64,000 nucleotides of DNA from Pontibacter flavimaris. Lineage in GTDB: Bacteria; Bacteroidota; Bacteroidia; Cytophagales; Hymenobacteraceae. The stretch covers positions 372,001-436,000 of the forward strand of contig NZ_LVWA01000003.1 in the NCBI RefSeq assembly GCF_001907195.1. Direction: 5' to 3'. Below, piece after piece: positions 1 through 9,015 of this stretch. The position numbers were made by a program, and so were the translations under genes. A model generated the notes under the pieces. That model was not told the DNA's origin, did not search any database, and saw nothing but the letters and a program-made list of their open reading frames with translations. Each line of letters starts with the position of its first letter. The first letter of the stretch is position 1.

Positions 1-2
1 TT

Positions 3-1595
3 GGCGTAAACAACGTGGCTCTGGTGAAAGGCCGCCCGATGACGCTAAACCTGAAGGACCAGATCAAGTTCTTTGTGGAGCACAGGCACGAGGTGGTAAT
101 CCGCCGCACGCAGTATGAGCTGGAGGAGGCCCGCAAACGCGCCCACATCCTGGAAGGCCTGCTGATCGCGCTCGATAACCTGGACGAAGTGATCAACCTG
201 ATCCGCTCGTCCCGTGACCCGGAGATTGCCCGCAACGGCTTGATGGAGCGCTTTGCCCTATCCGAGATCCAGGCCCGCGCCATACTGGACATGCGTCTGC
301 AGCGCCTTACCGGCCTGGAGCGCGACAAGATCCAGCAGGAGTACCAGGAGATCATGAAGCTGATCGATTACCTGACCTCGATCCTGAATGATGAGGCGCT
401 GCGCATGCAGATCATCAAGGATGAACTGGCCGAGATCAAGGAGCGCTATGGCGACGGACGCCGCACCGGCATTGAGGCAAGCACCGGCGATATCTCTTAC
501 GAGGATATGATCCCGGAGGAGAACATGGTAATCACCATTTCCCACGAAGGCTACATCAAGCGTACGTCGCTGAACGAGTACCGCAGCCAGAGCCGTGGCG
601 GCATAGGCTCGCGCGGCGTGGCCGCCTCCAAGGAAAGCGACTTTACTGAGCACCTGTTCATCGCCAACACACACCACCACATGCTGTTCTTTACAGAGTC
701 CGGCCGTGTGTTCTGGCTGAAAGTATACGAGATCCCGGAAGGAGGGAAGACCACCAAAGGCCGCGCCATCCAGAACCTGATCCAGATCGAGAAGGAAGAC
801 AATGTGCGTGCCGTACTAAACGTGCATGACCTAAAAAACCAGGATTACGTACTCAACCACAACCTGGTATTCATCACAGAGCAAGGTACCATCAAGAAGA
901 CGGTGCTGGAGGCTTATTCGCGCCCTAGGACCAACGGTATCAACGCTATCTCCATTAACGAGGGCGACCGGCTGCTGGACGTACAGCTGACCAACACCAG
1001 CAGCGAGATTGTGATTGCGCTGGAGTCGGGCAGGGCCATCCGATTTAACGAAACGCAGGTAAGACCGATGGGCCGCACGGCTGCCGGTGTGCGTGCCGTA
1101 ACGCTGGCCGGACCCAACGACAAGGTAGTTGGTATGGTTTGTGTAGAGAATGAGAACACCAACCTCTTGGTAGTTTCTGAAAATGGCTTCGGCAAGCGTT
1201 CGCCACTTGAGGAATACCGCATCACCAACCGTGGCGGTAAGGGTGTGAAGACGATGAACATTACCGAGAAAACCGGAAAACTCGTTGCCATCAAAGGCGT
1301 AATCGATACCGACGACCTGATGATCATCAACCGCTCCGGCATCACCATCCGCCTGCGCGTGAGCGATCTCCGCATCATCGGCCGTGCCACACAGGGCGTG
1401 CGCCTGATTAAGCTGAACGAGAATGACCAGATTTCGTCGGTGGCGAAAGTTGAGGCAGAGAATGAGGCTGAGGTAGAGGAAGCGGTACTGGAGCAGGCAG
1501 TAGAAGAGGCGGTGATGGAACAGTCAGAACTGGCTCCGGACGAATCGCTGCAGCCGGACACCATGATCGACCCGGAGGCGGAAGAAGAGGCTTAA
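3..1595 (+). CDS. gyrA: DNA gyrase subunit A, C-terminal part (5' end outside window)
   Basis: Type II topoisomerase subunit that breaks and rejoins DNA and wraps it for negative supercoiling. The reading frame is already open at the window edge (GVNNVALVKG...), so the N-terminal half with the catalytic tyrosine is missing. Visible are the end of the breakage-reunion domain with its coiled coil (HRHEVVIRRTQYELEEARKR, QRLTGLERDKI) and the six-blade beta-pinwheel. The GyrA-box equivalent is QSRGGIG near base 588-608, where the E. coli box is QRRGGKG; RGG-centred variants are usual in Bacteroidota as I recall them. An acidic Glu-rich tail of about 45 residues ends the protein. ParC lacks such a box, so GyrA is preferred. 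Confidence 0.95.
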   Translation, partial: GVNNVALVKGRPMTLNLKDQIKFFVEHRHEVVIRRTQYELEEARKRAHILEGLLIALDNLDEVINLIRSSRDPEIARNGLMERFALSEIQARAILDMRLQRLTGLERDKIQQEYQEIMKLIDYLTSILNDEALRMQIIKDELAEIKERYGDGRRTGIEASTGDISYEDMIPEENMVITISHEGYIKRTSLNEYRSQSRGGIGSRGVAASKESDFTEHLFIANTHHHMLFFTESGRVFWLKVYEIPEGGKTTKGRAIQNLIQIEKEDNVRAVLNVHDLKNQDYVLNHNLVFITEQGTIKKTVLEAYSRPRTNGINAISINEGDRLLDVQLTNTSSEIVIALESGRAIRFNETQVRPMGRTAAGVRAVTLAGPNDKVVGMVCVENENTNLLVVSENGFGKRSPLEEYRITNRGGKGVKTMNITEKTGKLVAIKGVIDTDDLMIINRSGITIRLRVSDLRIIGRATQGVRLIKLNENDQISSVAKVEAENEAEVEEAVLEQAVEEAVMEQSELAPDESLQPDTMIDPEAEEEA

Positions 1596-1665
1596 ACAAC
1601 TAAGAACGAATTATTTACAAGTATAATACGTTAGGCAAACAACAACCTCAAACCATTATTCAAGT

Positions 1666-2796
1666 ATGAAAAAAGTACTTTTGACAGCCTTAGTAGCCGG
1701 TACCATTTCGGTTGCAAGTGCTCAGAACTCGGCTGTGAACAGTGCAGTCTTGAACCATAAAAATGGTACGCTTGACAAAGCACTGGCTGACATTGAGAAG
1801 GCCACAGAGCATAAAAAAACGAAGGATAAAGCAAAGACTTGGTTCTACCGTGGCGTGATCTATCAGGACATGATCGGCAACCCGATCTATGGTAAACTGA
1901 CCGACGAGAACACACCGATAGTTATCCTGGAGTCTTTTGACAAGACAGTGGAGCTGGACGGCCAGAATGGAGAGTTCGCCAAGCAGGTGCCGGAGCGCAA
2001 GCAAATGCTGTACGGCCAGGTGCTGAACCAGGCAGTGGAGTTCCACAACAGCCAGGACTGGGGAAACGCGATAAAGAAGTATGAGCTGGCGCACAAAATC
2101 AGCCCGGAGGATACCACTGCCGTGCTTTACGCCGCCTATGCCGCTACAGCTGACAACAAGTATGACCAGGCCATCGGCTTTTATGATGACCTCCTGAAAA
2201 TGGGCCATAAGACAGAGGACGTGTACAAGGCAAAAATACAGCTGCAGCAGGCAACTGAAGCCAGCGACGACGCCGTGATGGCAACCCTGGCCGACGGACT
2301 GAAGGAGCACCCGAACAGCGTGTACATGATGCAGGAAGAACTGAAGTACTACCTGAAGAACGACCGCGCCGATGAGGCAATGGCCAAGCTTGACAAGGCC
2401 ATCGAGGCCGACCCGAAGAACGCCAGCCTTTACGCCGTGAAGGGCAACCTGCTGGAGCGTAAGAAAGACCTGGACGGCGCCCGTGAAGTTTATAAGAAAG
2501 CAATCGAGGCGGATCCGACAAATTTCGACGCTTACTACAACCTGGGGGTGCTGGAATACAACCGAGGTGCCGAGATAAACAACAAGGCCGCTAAGATGGA
2601 CTACGCGACGTACCAGAAGAAAGGCAAGGCGCTAGAGTCTGAGGCGAAGAAGTACTACCAATCATCTCTGCCATACTTTGAGAAGGCGCACCAGATTCAG
2701 CCGGAAGACAAGGCTACCATGCAGAACCTGATCAACGTATACACACGTTTGGGCCGCAAAGCTGATGCTGAAAAGCTTTCTGCGAAACTCAACTAA
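1666..2796 (+). CDS. Secreted tetratricopeptide-repeat protein
   Basis: 376 residues with a clear Sec signal peptide (MKKVLLTALVAGTISVASAQ, cleavage after the Ala-Gln region), so periplasmic or outer-membrane associated. The rest is alpha-helical with several TPR units; the clearest lie around residues 140-170, 240-300 and 320-370 (YYNLGVLEYNRG..., then PYFEKAHQIQPEDKATMQNL). TPR arrays are protein-binding scaffolds; no enzymatic motif is visible. It follows gyrA by 70 bp on the same strand, with an AT-rich leader containing the AAGTATA motif at 1619-1625, and is closed by its own terminator. The partner is unknown. Confidence 0.85.
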   Translation: MKKVLLTALVAGTISVASAQNSAVNSAVLNHKNGTLDKALADIEKATEHKKTKDKAKTWFYRGVIYQDMIGNPIYGKLTDENTPIVILESFDKTVELDGQNGEFAKQVPERKQMLYGQVLNQAVEFHNSQDWGNAIKKYELAHKISPEDTTAVLYAAYAATADNKYDQAIGFYDDLLKMGHKTEDVYKAKIQLQQATEASDDAVMATLADGLKEHPNSVYMMQEELKYYLKNDRADEAMAKLDKAIEADPKNASLYAVKGNLLERKKDLDGAREVYKKAIEADPTNFDAYYNLGVLEYNRGAEINNKAAKMDYATYQKKGKALESEAKKYYQSSLPYFEKAHQIQPEDKATMQNLINVYTRLGRKADAEKLSAKLN

Positions 2797-2817
2797 GTAT
2801 TTTAATTGATGATATAG

Positions 2818-2851
2818 AAAAGGAGAGGCTGTAGAGCTTCTCCTTTTTTTT
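2818..2851 (+). terminator. Rho-independent terminator after the TPR gene
   Basis: A 12-bp stem (AAAGGAGAGGCT paired with AGCTTCTCCTTT, one G-U pair) with a four-base loop is followed by a run of eight T. It starts about 20 bp after the stop codon at 2796. Confidence 0.85.
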
Positions 2852-3212
2852 GTGGCTTAGGATGACGGTATAAGGATTGCAGTTCCAAAGAAGGGAGTCA
2901 TAAAACGTACGCAAATTGAGATACAGAAACATATTACTTAACATAATATAAATTATAAGACTTATAATGGACGATGGATATCCATCTATTTTAAGTGTCA
3001 CTCATAATGTACTTTATGTTAAATAGGTGATTCTGCCATACTTTAGTGCCTTCTATTGCTGCGACAGTTGTCAGCCTTCAGTGTCGCTTGCATCCAGCTC
3101 AAATGCATCAGCCGCAACTAAACAATTTGCCGCTCCGTTCAAACTAAAAATCTAACTATCCTTATATAGGCTTCTCCTGAAGTGCTGGTTAAGGATACAA
3201 ACAGAACCAACT
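2852..3212. other. Intergenic region without a visible gene
   Basis: About 360 bp of AT-rich sequence between the terminator and the M48 protease gene. It carries scattered A/T tracts but no credible coding frame, RNA gene or clear promoter box. The weak minus-strand frame at 2789-3001 has no recognisable content. Confidence 0.5.
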
Positions 3213-4673
3213 ATGAAAAAATATATCGTAAGCACAAGTATCGCAGCCGTGCTGCTGCTCTTTAACTCCTGCGCCACAAACCCTGTAACGGGCAAACGCG
3301 ACATAGTGCTCATGTCGGAGGAACAGGAAATCGCGCTCGGTGCGCAGTCGGACCCTGCCGTGCTTGCGCAGTTCGGGCTTTATGAAGACAAGGCACTCCA
3401 GCAGTTTATACAGCAGAAAGGCCAGGCAATGGCGGCAGTATCGCACCGGCCTGAGTTAAAGTATGATTTTAAGGTGGTGGATTCTCCCGTGATCAACGCT
3501 TTTGCCTTGCCTGGCGGCTACGTATACTTTACACGCGGCATTATGGCCCATTTTAATAACGAGGCCCAGTTTGCCGGTGTACTTGGCCATGAGATCGGGC
3601 ATATAACGGCGCGCCACTCGGTGCAGCAACAATCGAAGGCCACGCTGGCGCAGGTTGGGCTGATCGGCGCCATGGTCATTTCCCCCGAGATCGCGCAATT
3701 AGGAGATGTGGCCTCGCAGGGCCTGGGGCTGCTCTTCCTCAAGTTCGGGCGCGACGACGAGCGCGAATCGGATGAGCTGGGCGTGGAATACTCTACCAAG
3801 ATTGGCTACGACGCCGACGAGATGGCTGACTTTTTCCTGACGCTGCAGCGCCAGCAGGCCGGCAGTGGCCAGGCTATCCCCGACTTTCTCTCCACGCACC
3901 CCAACCCTGGCGACCGCTACACGAAGGTGCATGAGCTGGCCGCAGCCTGGAAAAAGAAAGAAAACCTGACCAATGCCAAAGTGGCGCGCAACGATTACCT
4001 GAAACGGATCGATGGCCTTGTTTACGGCGAGGATCCGCGGCAGGGATTTGTGGAGAATAGCGTGTTCTACCATCCGGAGCTCAAGTTCCGTTTCCCGGTG
4101 CCTTCGGGATGGGGCTACCAGAATACCCCGCAGGTTTTCCAGATGGCGCCAAAGGATGGCAGCGCGATGATGAACCTGATGCTCGTGCCCGGCGAGACCC
4201 TGGAGGCTGCAGCCCAGGCCTTGATGCAGGGCTTTAACCTGCAGCCCGTAGAGTCCAAGAGCACAACAGTTAACGGATTGCCAGCCCTGGCCATTGTGGC
4301 AGACCAACAGCCGCAGCAACAAGCCCAACAGCAACAGCAGCAACAGGTCATCCGCACGCTGACGTATCTCATCCGCTACGGCAACAACAACTATAGCCTG
4401 ATGGGTATCACCACTGCCGACAACTTCGATAACTATTTCCAGACCTTCAGCAGCACCATGCAGAGCTTTGCCGAGCTGAAGGAGGCCGACAAACTGAACC
4501 GTAAGCCAGAGCGCATCCGCATCGTGACGGTGCCGCAAACAGCCACGCTGTCCCAGATCCTGCAGAACAACAACATCAAACAGGACCGCCTGGAGGAATT
4601 TGCCATACTTAACGGCATGGAGTTAACCGATCGGGTAGAAAAAGGCACCATGGTTAAGGTAGTGTCGCATTAA
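3213..4673 (+). CDS. M48-family zinc metalloprotease, lipoprotein
   Basis: 486 residues. A lipoprotein signal ends at LLLFNSC, with Cys20 the likely lipidated residue, which anchors the enzyme to a membrane on the periplasmic side. The zinc site is HEIGH at residues 126-130, and the third ligand is probably Glu183 in the DERESD stretch, as in BepA/LoiP-type M48 peptidases that handle outer-membrane proteins. A Gln-rich linker lies around residues 367-381. The final ~50 residues (VPQTATLSQILQ...) look LysM- or TPR-like. The gene is monocistronic with its own terminator. The substrate is unknown; an envelope quality-control role is inference from family. Confidence 0.9.
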   Translation: MKKYIVSTSIAAVLLLFNSCATNPVTGKRDIVLMSEEQEIALGAQSDPAVLAQFGLYEDKALQQFIQQKGQAMAAVSHRPELKYDFKVVDSPVINAFALPGGYVYFTRGIMAHFNNEAQFAGVLGHEIGHITARHSVQQQSKATLAQVGLIGAMVISPEIAQLGDVASQGLGLLFLKFGRDDERESDELGVEYSTKIGYDADEMADFFLTLQRQQAGSGQAIPDFLSTHPNPGDRYTKVHELAAAWKKKENLTNAKVARNDYLKRIDGLVYGEDPRQGFVENSVFYHPELKFRFPVPSGWGYQNTPQVFQMAPKDGSAMMNLMLVPGETLEAAAQALMQGFNLQPVESKSTTVNGLPALAIVADQQPQQQAQQQQQQQVIRTLTYLIRYGNNNYSLMGITTADNFDNYFQTFSSTMQSFAELKEADKLNRKPERIRIVTVPQTATLSQILQNNNIKQDRLEEFAILNGMELTDRVEKGTMVKVVSH

Positions 4674-4703
4674 CGTAGAGCCGCCGTAAAGTATAAATTG
4701 AGC

Positions 4704-4738
4704 AGCGCCTCCCCATGCCTTGGGGAGGCGCTTTTTTT
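4704..4738 (+). terminator. Strong hairpin terminator after the M48 protease
   Basis: A perfect 11-bp GC-rich stem (AGCGCCTCCCC with GGGGAGGCGCT) and a seven-base loop are followed by TTTTTT, about 30 bp after the stop codon. Confidence 0.9.
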
Positions 4739-4917
4739 AGCTCCCCCCTTCCCTGCCCCCATGCCTCCGAAATTTAAATGGCTGATGGCCTTTTGATTGG
4801 GAAAAAGTCGGTCAAAAAGTATAACTTTAAAGCTGCCTTAGCCGAATATTTTCACGCTAGTAAAATTTTCTATGCTATCGTTTCGTATGAGATAGTAGGA
4901 TCTAAACAGTAAGAACC

Positions 4918-5943
4918 TTGCGGAGACTTATACTTACCTTCACCCTTTTTTTGAATGCCTCCCTCCTTTTTAGCCAGGCTTACCCCAAGGTGGTAGCCGA
5001 AGACGGGGACGGCATTTACCTGCTGCTTCGCCGCCACGGACTGGAGCCGGCCGAGCACCTCCAGAACTTTTTGGAGCTAAACCAGGACAAGCTCGGGCAG
5101 GACAACAGCCTGTATGCGGGCAAAACGTACCTGCTGCCAACCGCTTCTGCGGGCGGTACCACTGCCGCAGCCACACCGGAGAAAGCGGCCCCTGCTCCCG
5201 CCGCAGTGCTGGTGGAGCCTCTTTTCGGGGAAAACTATGAGCGCGTCGAGATCCTTGACCGCCAGTTGCAGGGCTCGGTATACTACCTGGTGGCCGGCCA
5301 TAGCGGCCCCGACCCGGGCGCGATTGGCAAGTATGGCCCTTACCAGCTAAGCGAAGACGAGTACGCCTACGACGTCACCATCCGGCTGGCGCGACGCCTG
5401 ATGGAGCATGGCGCTACTGTTTACATGATTATCCAGGACCCGGACGATGGGATCCGGGACGAGAACATCCTTCCAATGGATACGGATGAGGTTGGCTACT
5501 ATGGCGACCCGGTGCCGCATGGACAAACCCAGCGCCTCAGGAGCCGCGTGGCGGATATTAACCGGCTGTACCAGCGGCACAAGGGCCAGCACCAGCGCAT
5601 GCTCTCTATCCACATAGACAGTCGCAGCAAGGGCCAGAACATCGATGTGTTCTTCTATCACCATGAGAACAGCACGCCGGGACTTGCCCTGGCGCAGCGC
5701 ATACACGAGGTGTTCACCACCAAGTATAACCGCTACCAGCCCAACCGCGACTACTTCGGCACCGTTACGCCGCGCAGCAGCCTGTATGTGGTAAAGTACA
5801 GCCACCCGCCTACCGTATTTGTGGAGCTGGGCAACATTAAAAACGACAAGGACCAGCGCCGCTTCGTCATCCCGAACAACAGGCAGGCCCTGGCTAATTG
5901 GCTTTGTGATGGCATAATCGCAGACTATAAGGCCAGCAACTAG
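4918..5943 (+). CDS. N-acetylmuramoyl-L-alanine amidase with N-terminal LysM-like domain
   Basis: 341 residues, exported by a signal peptide (RRLILTFTLFLNASLLFSQA). Residues about 24-75 look like a LysM peptidoglycan-binding fold, and an Ala/Pro linker follows. The catalytic part from residue 120 is an Amidase_3 domain that cleaves the bond between MurNAc and the stem peptide. Likely zinc ligands are His128 (AGHSG), Glu148 (DEYAYD) and His232 (SIHIDS), with Glu303 (VELGNIKN) as catalytic residue. The start is taken as TTG because no in-frame ATG lies near the signal peptide. It stands alone and ends in a terminator. Confidence 0.88.
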   Translation: MRRLILTFTLFLNASLLFSQAYPKVVAEDGDGIYLLLRRHGLEPAEHLQNFLELNQDKLGQDNSLYAGKTYLLPTASAGGTTAAATPEKAAPAPAAVLVEPLFGENYERVEILDRQLQGSVYYLVAGHSGPDPGAIGKYGPYQLSEDEYAYDVTIRLARRLMEHGATVYMIIQDPDDGIRDENILPMDTDEVGYYGDPVPHGQTQRLRSRVADINRLYQRHKGQHQRMLSIHIDSRSKGQNIDVFFYHHENSTPGLALAQRIHEVFTTKYNRYQPNRDYFGTVTPRSSLYVVKYSHPPTVFVELGNIKNDKDQRRFVIPNNRQALANWLCDGIIADYKASN

Positions 5944-5969
5944 CCTTCCGGTAAACGAAGCAAAGTATG

Positions 5970-5998
5970 AAGGAGCTCCTAACAGGGCTCCTTTTTTC
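5970..5998 (+). terminator. Hairpin terminator after the amidase
   Basis: AAGGAGC pairs with GCTCCTT across a ten-base loop, followed by a T run, about 26 bp after the stop at 5943. Confidence 0.8.
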
Positions 5999-6209
5999 TT
6001 GGTTTCCGGCTGATCTGTTTACACTTAAAATAGCACGAATCCAAGTATACCTCAAGTAGTATAATTGCACTCATTTAAACAAAACCGAACCTAACATGCC
6101 TGCTACCGTTCAAGGTGAGGTATACTAGTGCTGCTTTAGCCCTGTAGCCTGATATATCTCTATATCGAATCTAAACACATTTTTATTTACCAACTAAAGA
6201 AAACAAGCT

Positions 6210-6623
6210 ATGAATAAGTTAAATTGGCTTTTCCTGATGTTCCTGAGTTTTGCATTTGTTGCCTGTGATGATGACGATGAGGAAGTGGACCTGGATGTAA
6301 CTGCGCCAACGATCACGATTAGCTCCCCTACCGCGAATGCCGTGTTTGCACCGGGCGATGTGATGGAGTTTAGGGCTAACGTTACCGACGACCAGGGGCT
6401 GGAGAACATTAAAGTATGGGTAACCAACCCTAGCGGCACCACCAGCGAAATTGAGAATGACGACATTTCGGACTTCCTGAATGATAATAAGCAGAAAGAT
6501 CTTAATGTAGACATAACGCTACCGGCCGAGGCTCCTGAGGGCGCCTATGTCATCACGGTTGAGGCCACGGACGAGCAGGGTAACAATGCAGAGGAGTCTG
6601 TAACCGTTAGTGTTACGCCATAA
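6210..6623 (+). CDS. Small lipoprotein with one Ig-like (DUF4625-type) domain
   Basis: 137 residues. The lipoprotein signal ends LSFAFVAC, with Cys19 followed at once by an acidic patch DDDDEE, typical of surface-exposed lipoproteins in this phylum. The remainder is one beta-sandwich: TAPTITISSPTANAVFAPGD, then FRANVTDDQGLENIKVWV, ending YVITVEATDEQGNNAEESV. This resembles the Ig-like/DUF4625 lipoproteins of Bacteroidota. No catalytic residues are visible, so binding or adhesion is the default guess. The gene is monocistronic, with terminators before and after. Confidence 0.75.
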   Translation: MNKLNWLFLMFLSFAFVACDDDDEEVDLDVTAPTITISSPTANAVFAPGDVMEFRANVTDDQGLENIKVWVTNPSGTTSEIENDDISDFLNDNKQKDLNVDITLPAEAPEGAYVITVEATDEQGNNAEESVTVSVTP

Positions 6624-6663
6624 CCGCAAGTCTTGCTTATACCCGAATAAATCATCCTATAAC

Positions 6664-6699
6664 AAAAGGCCCTGCACCATGCGGGGCCTTTTGCTTTTC
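6664..6699 (+). terminator. Hairpin terminator after the small lipoprotein gene
   Basis: AAAAGGCCC pairs with GGGCCTTTT around an 11-base loop, and a T-rich stretch follows. It is about 40 bp after the stop codon. Confidence 0.8.
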
Positions 6700-7049
6700 C
6701 GGGCCCGCAACACCTTTACGCTGCTACGCATGCGTGCAGGGCTTCAAACCAGCCCTGCAAGTTCATCGGTATTCCTATTCAGCCACACAGTCATTCCCGA
6801 ACGAATTAGCCAGCGGAGGACCTGGGCTTGGGGTATGGACTTAAGGGAAAGTGACGTGAGAACTCACTTAAAGTACAAAAACCAATTCCATTAGGTTGAA
6901 CGCGCGCCATCAGAAATACACAAACTACATGCTCCTCCAGGCGTTCCACCATAAATTACAACTAACATTTCATGGCTGCGTTAAAATAAATACCAGCTTT
7001 ATCATATACTTGTGCAAATTTTATCGTGTTCATCACTTAACGAAAGGCT
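6700..7049. other. Intergenic region without a visible gene
   Basis: About 350 bp before the barrel gene. Two plus-strand frames (6610-6894 and 6896-7168) cross it, but they lack family features, and the first overlaps the end of the lipoprotein gene and its terminator, so they are not called. One TATACTT copy is present near 7004. Confidence 0.5.
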
Positions 7050-7649
7050 ATGAAAAGATTACTACTACTCGCTACATTTTTAACGCTGTTCGGGCTTTCT
7101 GCCTCTGCCCAAGTGGAGGAGGAAATACGGGAGCGGGCACCGCAAACCACCGCTCCGGTAGCCTCTGACGCCGTGCGTGAGGGCAACTGGATTATTGGAG
7201 CTACAATCGGCAACATCGGTTTCAACTTCGAATCCGATTTCTTTACCCTGAACGTGAATCCGCGAGCGGGCTATTTCCTCAGCGATAATGCCGCCATCGG
7301 TACCGAAGTGCAGCTGGGACTGGATATTTACGACGGCGGTGAGACGTTCCGCTATGGCCTGACGCCCTTTGTGCGCTACTATTTTCCGGAAGGGGCTGCC
7401 CCTACGCACCGCTGGTTTGGCGAGGCGCTTGCCGGTATAGCCGGCAGCTCTGAAGAAGACAGCGATGGCGACTCCGTCTTCTCGGGCGTGTTCGGCATAA
7501 GAGCAGGCTATGCGCACTTTGTGGCCCAGAACGTTGCCCTGGAAGGTATACTTGGCTACACCCACACCAGTGCTGATATTTCGGTTGGCAACGGCGAATC
7601 GGGGCTGAACCTGGCCGTTGGCCTGCAGGTATACTTGCCGGGAAGGTAA
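7050..7649 (+). CDS. Outer-membrane beta-barrel protein (OmpW/OprF-like porin fold)
   Basis: 199 residues. A signal peptide (MKRLLLLATFLTLFGLSASAQ) is followed by a 25-residue linker and alternating amphipathic strands (GNWIIGATIGNIGFNFES..., FTLNVNPRAGYFLSDNAAIG..., YGLTPFVRYYF..., GLNLAVGLQVYLPGR). This size and strand pattern fit an eight-stranded outer-membrane barrel. The final residue is Arg rather than the frequent aromatic. The ligand is unknown. It is a single-gene unit convergent with the phosphodiesterase gene, sharing the terminator at 7689-7728. Confidence 0.8.
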   Translation: MKRLLLLATFLTLFGLSASAQVEEEIRERAPQTTAPVASDAVREGNWIIGATIGNIGFNFESDFFTLNVNPRAGYFLSDNAAIGTEVQLGLDIYDGGETFRYGLTPFVRYYFPEGAAPTHRWFGEALAGIAGSSEEDSDGDSVFSGVFGIRAGYAHFVAQNVALEGILGYTHTSADISVGNGESGLNLAVGLQVYLPGR

Positions 7650-7688
7650 CCGGCCGGGAAGTATAAAGTATAAAAAGTATAACGTAAT

Positions 7689-7728
7689 AAAAGGAAGGGC
7701 CGCTAAAGTATAGCGGCCCTTCCTTTTT
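7689..7728. terminator. Bidirectional terminator with AAGTA loop
   Basis: A perfect 17-bp stem (7689-7705 with 7711-7727) has A-rich and T-rich outer ends, so it can terminate both the barrel gene and the convergent gene ending at 7741. The hairpin top reads CTAAAGTATAG, so the AAAGTATA motif forms the loop and the first loop-closing pairs. Confidence 0.9.
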
Positions 7729-7740
7729 ATACCTGGGTTC

Positions 7741-9003
7741 TTACTTCAGAACCTCCTTTGCTATTTTAGCATCACCATCAATCTTGTGGCTGTACTCCAG
7801 GCCAAGCAACCTGGCCACGATGGCGTATACCTGCACATTGCTGAACGCAGCTGTTTTTATGCCTTGCTTAAAGTCCGGTCCCCAGGCATAAAAGACGGCG
7901 TGCATGTCCTTAACGGTAGTGGGGTCGTAGCCGTGTGTGCCCGGCGAAGGCTTGCGGCTGGAGAAATGGAAAACTTTCGGGGCATCGGTCAGTAGCAGGA
8001 TATCGCCCACGCGGTTATACTTATCATCTTTTTTGCCATAGTGCAGGTGTTTCGGCAGTTTCTTTTTGGTATATACTTTATAGGCCCCGCCGGCTTCTTT
8101 CTTCAGCTTTTTATACGTTGGCTTGATGGCGCTCTTGTCTTTGGCGTGCAGCTCCACCACCATGCCTCCCCCCGACACCATGAACTTTGCCGTGTCCACG
8201 GCGGTTGGCAGCGGCAGGGTATTTTCCTGGTCTATCTGCACCATGCCATGGTCGGATACGAAGATATAGTTCACCGGCAGGCCTGTGGCAGCCACCGCTT
8301 CCGTCAGCTGCTTCAGCCGCGCATCCAGCTCCTTCACTGCTTGCTCCGTTTCCGGCGCATCGGGCCCGAAACGGTGGCCAGCATGGTCTACCTCCGGCAG
8401 GTAAAACGTGATCAGGTGCGGGCGCTTCGCCTCGGGCAGGCGCAGCCAGTCCACCACCGCCTGCACGCGGGCATCAAACGAAATATCCTCGTTATACTTG
8501 TACCAGTACGTGGGGCGGGTGTCCTGCACGGGCGCCTCGGAGCCTACCCAGTAAAAGCTGGCTGACAGCATCTGCTGCTGCTCGGCCAGCACCCACAGCG
8601 GCACGCCGCCGTACCAGCTGGCGTCCTCCACCTGTTTTCTGTCGCGCATGGAGTAATGCTCCTTGCGCTGCGGGTCGTAAAAATAGTTGTTGATGAGGCC
8701 GTGCGTGGCCGGGTACATGCCCGTGACCAGGGTATAGTGGTTCGGGAAGGTCTTGCTCGGGAACGACGGCAGCATCGACTCGGCCTGTACGCCCTGCTCG
8801 CGCAGTTCCTTCAGAAAGGTTGCGTTATACTTGTCGGCGTAGTCGTAGCGGAAACCATCGGCAGAGATCAGGATCACATAAGGCTTCTGCATCTGCTCCG
8901 CGCTGTTCCGGCGGTTTGGCTCTACATATTGCGTAGTATCCACCTGCGCCCAGGCCGGCGCGGCCAGCAGCAGGGCAAGTATCAGTATCTTCAAGCGGTT
9001 CAT
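7741..9003 (-). CDS. Ectonucleotide pyrophosphatase/phosphodiesterase-type hydrolase
   Basis: 420 residues, exported (MNRLKILILALLLAAPAWAQ). It belongs to the alkaline-phosphatase superfamily, nucleotide pyrophosphatase branch. Metal ligand Asp49 (LISADGF) and the nucleophile Thr85 in KTFPNHYTLVTG are visible, as are later metal-site motifs PEVDHAGHRFGP and VSDHGM. Such enzymes hydrolyse phosphodiester or pyrophosphate bonds of nucleotides or phospholipid head groups in the periplasm. The true substrate cannot be told from sequence. It is monocistronic. A TACCTTTG box ends only four bases before the ATG, suggesting a very short or absent leader. Confidence 0.9.
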   Translation of the reverse strand: MNRLKILILALLLAAPAWAQVDTTQYVEPNRRNSAEQMQKPYVILISADGFRYDYADKYNATFLKELREQGVQAESMLPSFPSKTFPNHYTLVTGMYPATHGLINNYFYDPQRKEHYSMRDRKQVEDASWYGGVPLWVLAEQQQMLSASFYWVGSEAPVQDTRPTYWYKYNEDISFDARVQAVVDWLRLPEAKRPHLITFYLPEVDHAGHRFGPDAPETEQAVKELDARLKQLTEAVAATGLPVNYIFVSDHGMVQIDQENTLPLPTAVDTAKFMVSGGGMVVELHAKDKSAIKPTYKKLKKEAGGAYKVYTKKKLPKHLHYGKKDDKYNRVGDILLLTDAPKVFHFSSRKPSPGTHGYDPTTVKDMHAVFYAWGPDFKQGIKTAAFSNVQVYAIVARLLGLEYSHKIDGDAKIAKEVLK

Positions 9004-9007
9004 GGGG

Positions 9008-9015
9008 CAAAGGTA
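9008..9015 (-). promoter_or_regulatory. Candidate -7 box (TACCTTTG) of the phosphodiesterase gene
   Basis: An exact match to the Bacteroidota TAnnTTTG element on the minus strand, four bases upstream of the start codon. A normal spacing would put the transcript start at or next to the ATG. No clear -33 TTG was found. Confidence 0.4.

Noticed and set aside
4308..4350. CAG/CAA-rich tract in the M48 protease gene as an expanded microsatellite
   Set aside because: The tract mixes CAG and CAA with other codons and encodes an ordinary Gln-rich linker.
6610..7168. Two plus-strand frames of about 90 codons before the barrel gene
   Set aside because: They overlap a terminator and a leader region and contain no recognisable protein pattern.
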